Of a stretch of DNA of 64,000 nucleotides, positions 1 through 7,598 are shown in pieces. Position 1 is the first letter of the stretch. Every line of letters begins with the position of its first letter. This stretch comes from Lachnospiraceae bacterium UBA1760. Its GTDB lineage: Bacteria > Bacillota > Clostridia > Lachnospirales > Lachnospiraceae. Below the pieces are notes generated by a model. The model made no database searches. It saw only the letters and a list, made by a program, of their open reading frames with translations, and was not told the origin of the DNA. Both the position numbers and the translations under genes were made by a program. Location of the stretch: positions 588 to 64,587 of the forward strand of contig DCHE01000002.1 in the NCBI GenBank assembly GCA_002314775.1. Reading direction: 5' to 3'.

Positions 1-44
1 TTACAATCTTCCTGATAATAAATCTTTGCTTCAGTATTTGACAT
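1..44 (-). CDS. ilvC: Ketol-acid reductoisomerase, N-terminal start only (partial)
   Basis: Only the first 14 codons lie in the window, reading MSNTEAKIYYQEDC, which is the usual opening of IlvC. The enzyme carries out the second step of valine and isoleucine synthesis, an NADPH-dependent reduction and isomerisation of acetolactate. The ATG at 42-44 follows an AGGAGG at 54-59 with a 9-nt spacer. It lies 83 nt downstream of ilvN on the same strand, so the two probably share a transcript. The identification rests on a short peptide plus the ilvN context. Confidence 0.85.
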   Translation of the reverse strand, partial: MSNTEAKIYYQEDC

Positions 45-127
45 CTTGTCATTCCTCCTAAAATAATAAAAGATAAATTTATTTTATATGTATTACTATC
101 TACTGGTAGTAAAAATATACGTTTTAA

Positions 128-604
128 TTAGCCTCTTACAAGACCTGTAAGTCCTGTACGTACAAGAGACTGAATCTTGAAGCCATCTAAAAGTCCGATA
201 AATGCTTCAATCTTAGTATTGTTACCTGTAAGCTCAATCATAAGTGATTCTGGGCTGACATCAACAACCTTTGCTCTAAAAACATCAGCGATTGGAATAA
301 TCTGCTGTCTCTCTGCAATATCTGCCTTGACCTTGACGAGTACAAGCTCTCTGCATACTGATTCGCCATCCTTAAGCTCTGTAATATCTACAACGTCCTC
401 AAGCTTGTTGAGCTGCTTCTTAATCTGGCTTAATATTCTGTCATCTCCGCTTACCGCTACAGTCATTCTAGAATACTTTGGATTCTCTGTAACTCCTACT
501 GATAAACTGTCGATATTGTATCCACGTCTACTGAAAAGACCTGATACTCTACTAAGTACACCTGCAGTATTATCAACAAGAAGTGATAAAACCATCTTAT
601 TCAT
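128..604 (-). CDS. ilvN: Acetolactate synthase small (regulatory) subunit
   Basis: The 158-residue protein has the normal length of IlvN. An ACT domain occupies about residues 3-78 (opening LSLLVDNTAGVLSRVSGLF, with the typical RRGYNIDSL), followed by the C-terminal small-subunit domain. It binds the catalytic subunit IlvB/IlvG and confers valine feedback inhibition on acetolactate formation. The ATG at 604 is preceded by AAGGTGG with 8 nt spacing. ilvC follows directly. No large-subunit gene is visible, so it is either outside the window or elsewhere. The leader from the promoter at 665-693 contains an inverted repeat (CGAACC at 630-635, GGTTCG at 650-655) of unknown role. Confidence 0.95.
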   Translation of the reverse strand: MNKMVLSLLVDNTAGVLSRVSGLFSRRGYNIDSLSVGVTENPKYSRMTVAVSGDDRILSQIKKQLNKLEDVVDITELKDGESVCRELVLVKVKADIAERQQIIPIADVFRAKVVDVSPESLMIELTGNNTKIEAFIGLLDGFKIQSLVRTGLTGLVRG

Positions 605-664
605 CCGTCATTCCACCTTTCATGTTGTTCGAACCAAAGCAAGTTCTAAGGTTCGCTAAACGTT

Positions 665-693
665 ATTTTAACAATAAGCCCCTTTAATGTCAA
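665..693 (-). promoter_or_regulatory. Sigma-A-type promoter for ilvN-ilvC
   Basis: On the minus strand TTGACA (688-693) and TAAAAT (665-670) are separated by exactly 17 nt, near consensus. Transcription would start near 658, about 54 nt before ilvN. The -35 box and spacer lie inside the hairpin that ends the upstream metH transcript. Confidence 0.75.
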
Positions 694-720
694 CCTTGTT
701 TAACAATTTAGAGGGGCTTT
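676..720 (-). terminator. Hairpin downstream of metH overlapping the ilvN promoter
   Basis: The arms AAGCCCCT (676-683) and AGGGGCTTT (712-720) pair around a 28-nt loop that contains a small nested TTGTT/AACAA hairpin. The sequence after the stem on the minus strand (ATTGTT) is only moderately U-rich, so it may be a leaky terminator. Confidence 0.6.
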
Positions 721-759
721 ATTATAGTATTTATTATCTTTTTATCTAATATTATTCAC

Positions 760-3207
760 TTATTCGACGCCAAGGAGCCTCTGAACAAGCTTTACGCAGT
801 CATTTGCATCCTTCGAATAGCCATCCGCATGAATTTCATCGGCAAAGCTTTGGGAAATAACAGCACCACCGATAATAACCTTTGCACGTCCATTTTTCTC
901 TTTATTATACTCAACTACTTCCTTCATTTTCATCATAGTTGTAGTCATAAGAGCTGAAAGCGCAATAATATCTGCATCCTCACTAATTGCAGTATCCACG
1001 ATAATCTTACTTGGAACATCCTTACCTAAATCAATAACGTCAAAGCCATAATTCTTAAGCATAAGCACGCAAAGATTCTTACCAATCTCATGGATATCGC
1101 CCTCTACAGATGCAAATACAACCTTACCCTTCTTCTCGCCTATCTCCCCACTTTTTAAAAGTGGCGCAAGATACAGAATTGCGGTGTCCATCGCATTTGC
1201 TCCGGCAATAAGCTGTGGGAGAAAATATTTCTTCTCCTCAAAAAGCTCTCCAACTCTTGTTATTGCAGGAATAAGCTCATTATCAATAATATCCTTAGGA
1301 GTCTTTCCAGCCGAAATAAGCTTTTTTGCCTCCTCGACTATACTTCTCTTATTTCCAGATACTACACAGTCAAATACAGGCTTTCCTGTTGACGCGCTGC
1401 TATTTTGACCTGCTGCCTGGGCGGTTTGACCAGCTTGTGCCACAGCTCCTGTAGTAACTGTAAGCGCCTTAACGTTATTTATGTAATTGACATCTGACTC
1501 TTCCTTTGCAAGAACCAAATCTGAAGCGTATGCTGCATTCATTAGCTGTGTCTGCTCCGGATTTGCGATTGCCATTGTCAGTCCATTTGCAATTGCCATT
1601 GTCAGAAATGCCGTATTCACGTTTATTCTCTCAGGAAGTCCGAAGGAAATATTAGAAAGACCGCAAACAGTCGGAAGCTTAAGCTCATCATGACAGAACT
1701 TAATTGTTCCAAGAGTCATAAGGCCCGCATCCTTAAGTGCACCGATTGTCGAAACAAGTCCGTCAACCACGAGATCCTCCATAGAAAGTCCCTCTTCAAG
1801 AGCAATCTCTACAAGCTTTCTTACATTTTCCTTTTTCTCCTCTAGGGTTTCAGGAAGACCAGCATCAGATAATGGAAGTATGATACACATAGCTCCATAT
1901 TTCTTAGCTATCTTAAACAGCGGTCTGCACTTCTTCTCCTCGAGTGAAACCGAGTTGATAAGCGCACGTCCTGGATATATTCTAAGCGCAGTCTCAATAA
2001 TATCAATATGGCTTGAATCGATACAAAGTGGAAGATCCACAAGACCTGTAACCTCGTAAATGGTCTTAATCATCATATCCTTCTCATCAATACCATTCAT
2101 ACCCATATTGATGTCGAGGATACTTGCTCCATGCTCCTCCTGTGACACTGCCATATCACAAACCAAATCGAGCGAGCCCTCTCTAAGCTCAGCCTGAAGC
2201 TTTTTCTTGCCTGTAGGATTAATTCTCTCTCCAACAACAAGAAATCTTCCGTCAAGAGGAATCGAAAGAAGCTGTCTCTCCGAGGTGAGCACCCTCTTCT
2301 TTTCAGTGTTTATTGAAACAGGCTCCATATTTCTAACGGCATGCTTTAAGCCCTCGATATGAGCAGGATTTGATCCACAGCAGCCGCCTACAAAGGAAGC
2401 ACCCTTACTAACCAGTTCCCTTGCATATTCGCCAAAGGTTTCAGGTGTCATAGTGTAGACTGACTTACCGTCAATAAGCTCAGGCATTCCAGCATTTGGC
2501 TTTGCAAATATCGGAATATTAGCATACTCCTTCATTCTTTCAACAAGCCCTATCATCTGCTCTGGTCCTGTTGAGCAATTGAGTCCGACTGCATCGGCTC
2601 CAAGTCCCTGAAGCACTACAACTGCAACCTCAGGAGGAGTTCCAAACAACGTCTTGCCATCCTCGTTAAAGGTCATACTAACGATAATAGGAAGCTCACT
2701 CACTTCTCTTATCGCTATAACCGCAGCTCTTGCCTCCTGCAGACTCATAATAGTCTCAACTACAAATAGGTCACAGCCCGCCTCGTCCAAGGCCTTTGCC
2801 TGCTCCTTATATACATCAATTAAATCTTCAAATTTAAGATCACCAATCGGATACAGCTGTTTACCAGTCATTGTCATATCACCTGCAACGTATCCCCTGT
2901 GATTATTCAGCTCGCAAACCTTCTTGGAAAGCTTGACCAGCTCCTTGTTCATCTCAACTGTTTTATCCTGCAAATTATACTCTGCAAGCTTAATTCTGTT
3001 ACAGGTAAAGGTTGGTGCATAAAGAATATTCGTTCCTGCATTTATAAATGCAGACTGAAGTTCAATCAGCTTATCAGGATTGTCAAGTATCCACTGCTCT
3101 GGGCAAACTCCCAGTGGCATTCCCTTTTCCATCAGATTAGAACCCGTTGCGCCATCAAGCACAAGAATTCTGTTTAATACCATTTCTCTAAACTGTTCTC
3201 TTGTCAT
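760..3207 (-). CDS. metH: Cobalamin-dependent methionine synthase, short form without activation domain
   Basis: The 815-residue protein transfers a methyl group from methyltetrahydrofolate via B12 to homocysteine. Residues 1-300 form the homocysteine-binding domain with the zinc ligands Cys211, Cys276 and Cys277. About 320-580 is the pterin-binding domain (VVGERINPTG at 324-333). After an Ala/Gln/Ser linker near 630 comes the helical cap and then the B12-binding domain from about 697, with DIHEIG at 704-709 and the cobalt-ligand His706. The roughly 350-residue C-terminal AdoMet-dependent reactivation domain of E. coli MetH is absent, as in other Clostridia, where a separate protein is thought to do this job. 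It lies 17 nt downstream of rnhA. The start is supported by AGAGGT upstream. Confidence 0.95.
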   Translation of the reverse strand: MTREQFREMVLNRILVLDGATGSNLMEKGMPLGVCPEQWILDNPDKLIELQSAFINAGTNILYAPTFTCNRIKLAEYNLQDKTVEMNKELVKLSKKVCELNNHRGYVAGDMTMTGKQLYPIGDLKFEDLIDVYKEQAKALDEAGCDLFVVETIMSLQEARAAVIAIREVSELPIIVSMTFNEDGKTLFGTPPEVAVVVLQGLGADAVGLNCSTGPEQMIGLVERMKEYANIPIFAKPNAGMPELIDGKSVYTMTPETFGEYARELVSKGASFVGGCCGSNPAHIEGLKHAVRNMEPVSINTEKKRVLTSERQLLSIPLDGRFLVVGERINPTGKKKLQAELREGSLDLVCDMAVSQEEHGASILDINMGMNGIDEKDMMIKTIYEVTGLVDLPLCIDSSHIDIIETALRIYPGRALINSVSLEEKKCRPLFKIAKKYGAMCIILPLSDAGLPETLEEKKENVRKLVEIALEEGLSMEDLVVDGLVSTIGALKDAGLMTLGTIKFCHDELKLPTVCGLSNISFGLPERINVNTAFLTMAIANGLTMAIANPEQTQLMNAAYASDLVLAKEESDVNYINNVKALTVTTGAVAQAGQTAQAAGQNSSASTGKPVFDCVVSGNKRSIVEEAKKLISAGKTPKDIIDNELIPAITRVGELFEEKKYFLPQLIAGANAMDTAILYLAPLLKSGEIGEKKGKVVFASVEGDIHEIGKNLCVLMLKNYGFDVIDLGKDVPSKIIVDTAISEDADIIALSALMTTTMMKMKEVVEYNKEKNGRAKVIIGGAVISQSFADEIHADGYSKDANDCVKLVQRLLGVE

Positions 3208-3224
3208 ATTATACCTCTGTCGTA

Positions 3225-3695
3225 TTACAGTCCCTCATCAACCTTGAGATTATCTCCGTCTGCAGCCAGGGTTGCAAGCTCATCACACCTCTCATTTCCG
3301 GGATGGCCATTATGACCCTTAACCCAGATAAATGTAACCTCATGCATCTCCTTAGCCTTAAGAAGCCTCTTCCATAAATCTATGTTCTTTACTGGCTCCT
3401 TCTGACTGTTCTTCCAGCCACGCTTAATCCAGCCGTCAATCCAGTTATCATTAAATGCCTTGACCAAATACTGTGAATCCGAATAAAGCTTAACCTTACA
3501 TGGCTTAATAAGGGCTTCAAGTCCCACAATCGCACCTAGTAACTCCATTCTGTTGTTGGTTGTTTCAATAAATCCCTCAGAGAACTCTCTTACATGGAGC
3601 TTTCCTTCATTGTCAGTGAACTCAAGTCTTGCTCCATATCCGCCTCTTCCCGGATTTCCTCTGGAAGAACCATCTGTATATAGTATTACATCCAT
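3225..3695 (-). CDS. rnhA: Ribonuclease HI
   Basis: The 156-residue protein cleaves RNA in RNA-DNA hybrids. It has the full family layout: YTDGSSRGNPG at the N-terminus and catalytic residues Asp8, Glu51, Asp73 and Asp138, with His128 in the flexible loop motif VKGHNGHPGN. The length matches E. coli RnhA (155). GAGGAAAAGAC precedes the ATG. The gene sits between the purine nucleoside phosphorylase gene and metH in the same direction with short gaps and is probably cotranscribed. A type 2 enzyme (rnhB) is encoded at 16963-17739, so the cell has both. Confidence 0.95.
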   Translation of the reverse strand: MDVILYTDGSSRGNPGRGGYGARLEFTDNEGKLHVREFSEGFIETTNNRMELLGAIVGLEALIKPCKVKLYSDSQYLVKAFNDNWIDGWIKRGWKNSQKEPVKNIDLWKRLLKAKEMHEVTFIWVKGHNGHPGNERCDELATLAADGDNLKVDEGL

Positions 3696-3741
3696 GTCTT
3701 TTCCTCAATAATTATAATTATACGAATTACCTATCCTTGGA

Positions 3742-3758
3742 TATAGGCCTAGCCTATA
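3742..3758 (-). repeat. Perfect palindrome with a stop codon in its loop
   Basis: On the minus strand the sequence reads TATAGGC-TAG-GCCTATA, 7-bp arms around the TAG stop codon (3749-3751) of the phosphorylase gene. There is no following U-tract, so it is not a standard terminator. It may stabilise or process the transcript between this gene and rnhA. Confidence 0.5.
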
Positions 3759-4594
3759 ACTTTGTTTGTTTCCTTGAGAAGATTCAAAAATACAAGAATC
3801 AGTCTCGCAAATCTTTCAGAGATCAAATCTGCTGTCTGCTGTACCTCTTCATGTGAAAGCGGCCTCTGACTGATACCACTGGCAAGATTTGTTATGCAGG
3901 ATACACCACAAACCTCCATTCCAGCGTGCTTTGCAGCCATAGCCTCACAGGCTGTACTCATTCCAACTGCATCTGCTCCAAGCTTTTTATACATCTTAAT
4001 CTCATAAGGTGTCTCATAATTTGGTCCTGAAACCTGAATATATACACCCTCTTTAAGTATTACATCATTTTTTAAGGCTGCAAGCTTCATTATCTGTCTA
4101 AGCTCTGACGAATAAACCTCTGACATATCAGGAAATCTAGGTCCAAACTCATCTATATTCTCCCCGATAAGTGGTGATGGCACAAAGCTTGTAATATGAT
4201 CATAGATACCCATCAAATCGCCTCTCTTAAATGCCGGGCTGATACCTCCTGCGGCATTTGTAAGGAGTACTATTTTTGCCCCCATCATTTTCATTAATCT
4301 CAACGGAGTGACTACCGTCTGCATATCATAGCCTTCATAGTAATGAACTCTTCCCTGCATACAGACTACCTTTACTCCATTTAGCCTTCCAATTACATAC
4401 TGCCCCTTGTGTCCGGCAACCGTAGACCTTGGAAATCCATCAATATCAGAATACGGAATTATAACCGGCTCCTCTATTCTGTCTGCAAAATCTCCCAGTC
4501 CCGAACCGAGAATAAGAGCAACCTCCGGTGCAAACGGAAGTTTTTCCTTTATACTGTTATACATTATCTCAAGTTTTTTATATGCACTATTCAT
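3749..4594 (-). CDS. punA: Purine nucleoside phosphorylase, trimeric (PNP/MTAP family)
   Basis: The 281-residue enzyme splits inosine or guanosine with phosphate to the free base and ribose-1-phosphate in purine salvage. The phosphate-binding opening ALILGSGLGDFAD, the RVHYYEGY motif, LLTNAAGGI and the purine-site segment MSTACEAMAAKHAGM are all present and typical of the trimeric family, which is larger than the hexameric DeoD group. GGGGGATAAGCT precedes the ATG. The gene ends in a perfect palindrome centred on its stop codon and is followed after about 53 nt by rnhA. Substrate preference (guanosine versus xanthosine) cannot be read from sequence. Confidence 0.92.
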   Translation of the reverse strand: MNSAYKKLEIMYNSIKEKLPFAPEVALILGSGLGDFADRIEEPVIIPYSDIDGFPRSTVAGHKGQYVIGRLNGVKVVCMQGRVHYYEGYDMQTVVTPLRLMKMMGAKIVLLTNAAGGISPAFKRGDLMGIYDHITSFVPSPLIGENIDEFGPRFPDMSEVYSSELRQIMKLAALKNDVILKEGVYIQVSGPNYETPYEIKMYKKLGADAVGMSTACEAMAAKHAGMEVCGVSCITNLASGISQRPLSHEEVQQTADLISERFARLILVFLNLLKETNKVIG

Positions 4595-4609
4595 AGCTTA
4601 TCCCCCATA

Positions 4610-4661
4610 AGTTACTATTACCAGTTACTATTACCAGTTACTATTACCAGTTACTATTACC
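4610..4661. repeat. Four perfect 13-bp tandem repeats
   Basis: AGTTACTATTACC is repeated four times without mismatch (4610-4622, 4623-4635, 4636-4648, 4649-4661). The last copy runs over the stop codon (4657-4659) of the L,D-transpeptidase gene, and the array fills most of the gap before the phosphorylase gene. The unit is not a multiple of three. Confidence 0.95.
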
Positions 4662-6495
4662 AGTAACAAACTACCGGCATTCCCTTTACAACAAGCTTAT
4701 ATAAATCCCTCGCCTTTGGAATTGGCATGTTTACACAGCCGTGGGATCCATTTCTTTTATATATTTCTCCGCCAAATGATCTTCTCCAATTCGCATCATG
4801 GAATCCGATACCGCCGTTAAATGGCATCCAGTATCCAACTGGTGAAGCATAATCCTGACCTCTTAGCACCGCATTAAGCATCTTATTCTTTATGCAGTAT
4901 AATCCGCCTGGAGTATTGTGACCCGCTGAAGCATTTCCACTAACACAGTCTGATTCAAGAGCCAGGCTGCCTTTTATATAGCAATAGACCTTCTGATTTG
5001 CAAGGTCAACCTCACAATAGGTATCTCCGATATCGTCGGTACCATTATAGGTGTAGGCCTTATTGGTAAATGCAGGCTCTCTCGTCACTGTTCTTCCTGC
5101 TATGATATCCTGATACAGATTCTCAACCTCTGTCTCAATATCGATCTGCCATCCATAGGATTTTCCTAATACATTTATGAGTTTTCCATCATGTGTCCTG
5201 AATTTTCTCTCAGTGCCATAGGTATCATGAGAAGCTGCAAAATCAACTACATACTCCTTCACCTTAGCTCTGTTAATGGTGACATTAAAGTTTGAGCTTA
5301 CATTTATCATCTTGTAAATCTCTTCCTTAGGAACATTTATAAGATAGTCACCATACTGATAATTCACTTCAGTCATGAGATACACATCAATTTTATTTTT
5401 AGCATCAACCACGTTTTTCGATTCAGCGGTAAATACTCCCTCCATATAGCAATCCTTTTCCTCAAGGTTTACAGCATAAAGAGTATCATTTAACGCACTC
5501 TTTATTGCAGAAAGAGTCATATTGTTATCAAGAACTGTTCCCTTTGCTCCCTCTATAATATTAACTATGCTTCCTTCTACCTCAAAGGTCGGATTCTCAT
5601 CCGCAGTCATATTCTCTTCCTTAAGAAAGCCCAGATTATCAATAGCTCCTTTAAGCTTTTCGTCACTGTAGCTCACCTCATAGTCGATTGTATACTCTCT
5701 TCTCTCATAGCAGGTAAACCAGAGAAATGGATTCTGTTTGCTCTTTATCTCATCAAGCTCTTTTAAAAAGCAGACCTTGTAATCAATGTCCGATGCCTTG
5801 ACATTTGCCTTGCCATTTCTAAGTAAAATATCAAGATTGTAGTCAGCATAAAGGCTATCTAAATACTCATCTGCTGCCGCAACAGTTTCAAAGGAGAAAT
5901 CCCCTCCGTTTATAATGGTGTTTGGATAGAGATATCTGGTCATAAGGTAAACCATAACAAAATAACCAGTAAGTAAAAGTCCAAAAAATGTACAAAGAGA
6001 AATCTTTAAAATCTTCTTTCCCTTCTTTTTCTTAGTCTTCACCGCTACAGGCTCCTCGATATGATATACATCGCTGCTGTCTATACCAGTGTTCATCGCG
6101 ATATCTGAATTGACAGTATTAACTACATTGTTGGAATTATCTGTATAACTCACATTGTTGTAATTATCTGTATAACCTACATTGTTGTAATTATTTGTAT
6201 CAATTGCGTTGTCAGTATTTGGCGAATAATAAGCATTGCCAGAATTTACTGAATTGTTCGCATTTGAAGTATTATCTGTATCGACTAAATCACTTGTATT
6301 CTCAGCAACCTCTGCACTTACCTGCTCCGGCACAGCATTCGCACCATCAATAGGATTGTTGACATACGCAGCATTAGTACCCTCGACTGTATTATTGCCA
6401 GCCGCAGAATCTGTACCTGCCTCAGAAGCATTGCTATATAACGCAACTATCTCATCAACAGTTAATTCTTTTTTCTCGTTATTTGGCTCATTCAT
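4657..6495 (-). CDS. Membrane-anchored L,D-transpeptidase (YkuD) with an Asn-rich cytoplasmic tail
   Basis: The 612-residue protein is predicted to cross-link peptidoglycan or attach proteins to it. It has a 160-residue cytoplasmic N-terminal region rich in Asn, Thr and Ala with short YTDNYNN-type repeats (about 100-130), a Lys-rich stop, one membrane helix (about 163-185), an extracellular region resembling the PG_binding_4 domain, and a C-terminal YkuD domain ending at the protein terminus. The catalytic motif SHGCVNMP (584-591) has the nucleophile Cys587, and HDANWR lies upstream as expected. AGAGGGGAATAT precedes the ATG. The Asn-rich cytoplasmic tail is longer than usual and compositionally odd; its role is unknown. 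Confidence 0.9.
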   Translation of the reverse strand: MNEPNNEKKELTVDEIVALYSNASEAGTDSAAGNNTVEGTNAAYVNNPIDGANAVPEQVSAEVAENTSDLVDTDNTSNANNSVNSGNAYYSPNTDNAIDTNNYNNVGYTDNYNNVSYTDNSNNVVNTVNSDIAMNTGIDSSDVYHIEEPVAVKTKKKKGKKILKISLCTFFGLLLTGYFVMVYLMTRYLYPNTIINGGDFSFETVAAADEYLDSLYADYNLDILLRNGKANVKASDIDYKVCFLKELDEIKSKQNPFLWFTCYERREYTIDYEVSYSDEKLKGAIDNLGFLKEENMTADENPTFEVEGSIVNIIEGAKGTVLDNNMTLSAIKSALNDTLYAVNLEEKDCYMEGVFTAESKNVVDAKNKIDVYLMTEVNYQYGDYLINVPKEEIYKMINVSSNFNVTINRAKVKEYVVDFAASHDTYGTERKFRTHDGKLINVLGKSYGWQIDIETEVENLYQDIIAGRTVTREPAFTNKAYTYNGTDDIGDTYCEVDLANQKVYCYIKGSLALESDCVSGNASAGHNTPGGLYCIKNKMLNAVLRGQDYASPVGYWMPFNGGIGFHDANWRRSFGGEIYKRNGSHGCVNMPIPKARDLYKLVVKGMPVVCYW

Positions 6496-6506
6496 ATATT
6501 CCCCTC

Positions 6507-7373
6507 TTACCCTTTAAATCTGATTTCACAGATTTCTGGTTTATTATTTAATCTGAGCTTAATTGAGTGTTGTCCGATACCGCTCGTTAGTATCATATTG
6601 CTGTCATTATATTTGTATAATCCCCTGTCATATTCAGGGAAGAAAATTATTCTCGGAGATATTACTCCTCCTAATATTGGAAGCCTCACCATTCCTCCGT
6701 GGTTATGGCCCGACACTACAAGGTCGGCTCCCCATCTCTCATATTCCTTAAAATAATCAGGATTATGAGCTAAAAGGATTGTATACCCATCATCATCCTT
6801 CTTTCCGATTTTTTCCTCTATATACTCCTGGGAAAGCTCTGGAATCTCAAATCTGGCATAATAGGACAGGTTGATATCAAGACCGTAAATATTAATTATA
6901 TCATCACCTATTTCAAGCTTTGTATGAGCATTGCTTAGATACTCGCAATTCTCAGGAATAGCTTCTATGTACTTCTCAATTGTCGGTCCGTACTTTTCCT
7001 TAAGCCTAATCAGCTTCCTCTCATGATTGCCAGGTGCCAGATACACCTTATACTTTGCTGAAATCGCAGTAAGGAGCGAAATTGCCGGTTCAAAATTAGT
7101 TGAATTCCCAACAATCATATCTCCTGGTATAAGCACAAACAACGGATTTATCTCATCTAACTTTCTCATAATTCTTTTTACAGATATCTGCCTGCTGGAA
7201 TTATGAAAATCACTGAACATTGCAATCCTTTTTCCGATTAGTGACTCTGGAACATTCTCTCCATCAATATCATATGTGACCTTCTTTAAAGAATGTGTTT
7301 CTAAATGCGCTACAGTAAGAACAGCTCCTGCAAATACGGTCATGTTTTTTATGAATTTTAATAACTTATGCAT
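6507..7373 (-). CDS. Membrane-tethered metallophosphoesterase (YkuE-like)
   Basis: The 288-residue protein belongs to the calcineurin-like phosphoesterase family. One hydrophobic segment at residues 9-24 probably anchors it. The dinuclear metal site is visible in order: SDFHN, PGDMI, GNHE, an AHNPD segment and SGHNHGG. The gene is preceded by AGGAGGGTATA and ends 11 nt before the L,D-transpeptidase start on the same strand, suggesting cotranscription. Relatives of the YkuE type act on the outer face of the membrane. The substrate is unknown. Confidence 0.88.
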   Translation of the reverse strand: MHKLLKFIKNMTVFAGAVLTVAHLETHSLKKVTYDIDGENVPESLIGKRIAMFSDFHNSSRQISVKRIMRKLDEINPLFVLIPGDMIVGNSTNFEPAISLLTAISAKYKVYLAPGNHERKLIRLKEKYGPTIEKYIEAIPENCEYLSNAHTKLEIGDDIINIYGLDINLSYYARFEIPELSQEYIEEKIGKKDDDGYTILLAHNPDYFKEYERWGADLVVSGHNHGGMVRLPILGGVISPRIIFFPEYDRGLYKYNDSNMILTSGIGQHSIKLRLNNKPEICEIRFKG

Positions 7374-7465
7374 TATACCCTCCTACCGTTATTTATGTAA
7401 TCACATCTGACAAAAAGCCTATAATAGTATATCAGAGTTTTTCAAATGCCTCAACAAATATTTAC

Positions 7466-7494
7466 TTTACTATTCATTTTCTTTGTTTTATAAT
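7466..7494 (+). promoter_or_regulatory. Promoter of the DAHP synthase gene
   Basis: TTTACT (7466-7471) and TATAAT (7489-7494) are separated by 17 nt. The predicted start near 7501 places the dispersed leader repeat at the very 5' end of the transcript. Confidence 0.6.
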
Positions 7495-7498
7495 CTAT

Positions 7499-7574
7499 AA
7501 AGTCGGTGCTTCTACGAGGTGCGAAGCACCAACTTTATATGAGCAAGTAGCGTAAGCGGATTGCGAATATTGAC
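7499..7574 (+). repeat. Leader repeat, copy 1 (5' UTR of DAHP synthase)
   Basis: The first half folds into a strong hairpin: GGTGCTTC near 7504 pairs with GAAGCACC at 7523-7530. The second half, 7541-7574, is identical over 34 nt to 51061-51094 on the other strand, and the GGTGCGAAGCACC core (7518-7530) is also shared. Both copies lie just upstream of a gene start in the same orientation relative to the gene. Confidence 0.8.
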
Positions 7575-7598
7575 CAAATGCAAAAAGGAGTTTTTATT

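Noticed and set aside
605..664. T-box or leader-peptide control of ilvN
   Set aside because: The leader is about 54 nt, too short for a T-box; only a small inverted repeat is present.
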